NCBI GenBank assembly: GCA_019321725.1
Contig: CM033107.1
Location: 20,451,445-20,515,444, forward strand
Reading direction: 5' to 3'
Source of the DNA: Paulownia fortunei
Taxonomy: Eukaryota > Streptophyta > Magnoliopsida > Lamiales > Paulowniaceae
DNA: 64,000 nucleotides
In this document: positions 63,577-64,000 of the stretch, piece by piece
How positions within the stretch are numbered: the stretch's first letter is position 1
How the letters are laid out: the number at the start of each line of letters is the position of its first letter
Translations under genes and position numbers: made by a program
Notes under the pieces: model-generated
The model's database searches: none
What the model was told of the DNA's origin: nothing
Seen by the model: the letters and a program-made list of their open reading frames with translations, nothing else

Positions 63577-64000
63577 TGTTAGAAATTAGTTTAAAAAATT
63601 GGGTTTGACCCAATTTTGACCAATAAATAAAGTGGATTCTATTTTATAAAAATAGATATAATTTGATTAAACATAATTTACGCCATGAGTAGATAAGTTT
63701 AGTATATTTGATTTCTCAAAACCAATTTTAGGTGAATGAGAAATTAATAGATAAAGTAAGCCACTTAAATAAATGATTGATTATGGAATGTTGGGAATGT
63801 GAATAGTCACAAATCCCACACTAGAAGAGTGGAACAATTTTGTCTTACATATATAGAATCTCACTTTAGTAAGGAGTAATCAAATGGAGCTCTCCTATGG
63901 TGCACTCTAGTAGTCTTTTGGTTAGTTTTAGTTAGTTCAAGGAGCTACAAGGATGGTGTGTAGCACCATCCGAGCCCGCACCCGCACGTCGTAAAGGTCA
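63577..64000. mobile_element. LTR end of another retrotransposon, runs off window
   Basis: Starts TGTTAGAAATTAG at the exact point where the Copia 3 LTR is cut. It contains 'cacaaatcccacactagaag' and 'acatatatagaatctcac', a layout typical of Copia LTRs. No partner LTR is in the window, so family and orientation are open. If confirmed, 'cttac' (63572-63576) would be its target duplication. Confidence 0.5.

Overview
This window is nuclear DNA from a flowering plant, most likely a eudicot. The evidence is AT-rich intergenic DNA, GT-AG introns, plant-specific protein families (a DUF3531-type protein, an F-box/LRR protein, a caffeoyl-CoA O-methyltransferase-like enzyme) and many plant mobile elements (Copia, Gypsy, MULE with plant mobile domain, MITEs). 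I could not assign a species.

Layout. 0-3 kb: the first coding exon of a ribosomal protein eL31 gene (minus strand) with its 5'UTR intron; the rest of eL31 is not visible, and the DNA downstream holds a large imperfect hairpin, a Tourist-like MITE and one unexplained candidate exon. 3.6-4.5 kb: a long foldback element. 6.8-9.9 kb: a complete seven-exon DUF3531-type gene (plus). 10.6-17.3 kb: an old, nearly full-length Copia element with both LTRs. 17.3-18.5 kb: a tandem duplication of a telo-box-containing gene-like fragment. 22.0-24.1 kb: a complete two-exon F-box/LRR gene (minus). 25.4-31.7 kb: a decayed MULE carrying a transposase relic followed by a plant mobile domain (PMD) relic. 33.5-35.7 kb: a complete CCoAOMT-like gene (minus) with a probable GC-AG intron. 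37.1-37.8 kb: a MITE with long TIRs. 39.9-54.3 kb: a complete 20-exon threonyl-tRNA synthetase gene (minus, 693 codons plus stop). One of its introns contains a degenerate Copia element that itself contains a TRIM-like small LTR element. 54.7-55.2 kb: a second Tourist-like MITE of the family seen near 1.1 kb. 58.6-63.6 kb: another degenerate Copia (minus), interrupted by a Gypsy protease fragment in the opposite orientation and cut at its 5' LTR by the terminus of yet another LTR-type element that runs off the window.

The host genes are independent housekeeping or metabolic genes (translation, tRNA charging, probable ubiquitin ligase adaptor, methyl transfer, organellar unknown) and form no pathway or operon. 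From memory, eL31 and a CCoAOMT-like gene are neighbours on Arabidopsis chromosome 4, and so are the DUF3531 and F-box/LRR genes (At4g294xx), so this window may preserve old linkage stretched by transposons. Exon joins were worked out by hand from splice signals, phase continuity and family resemblance; no search or transcript was available. The best candidates for something unusual are the MULE-PMD element, the three-layer nesting in the ThrRS intron, the possible chimeric reading from the eL31 exon, and the long hairpins.
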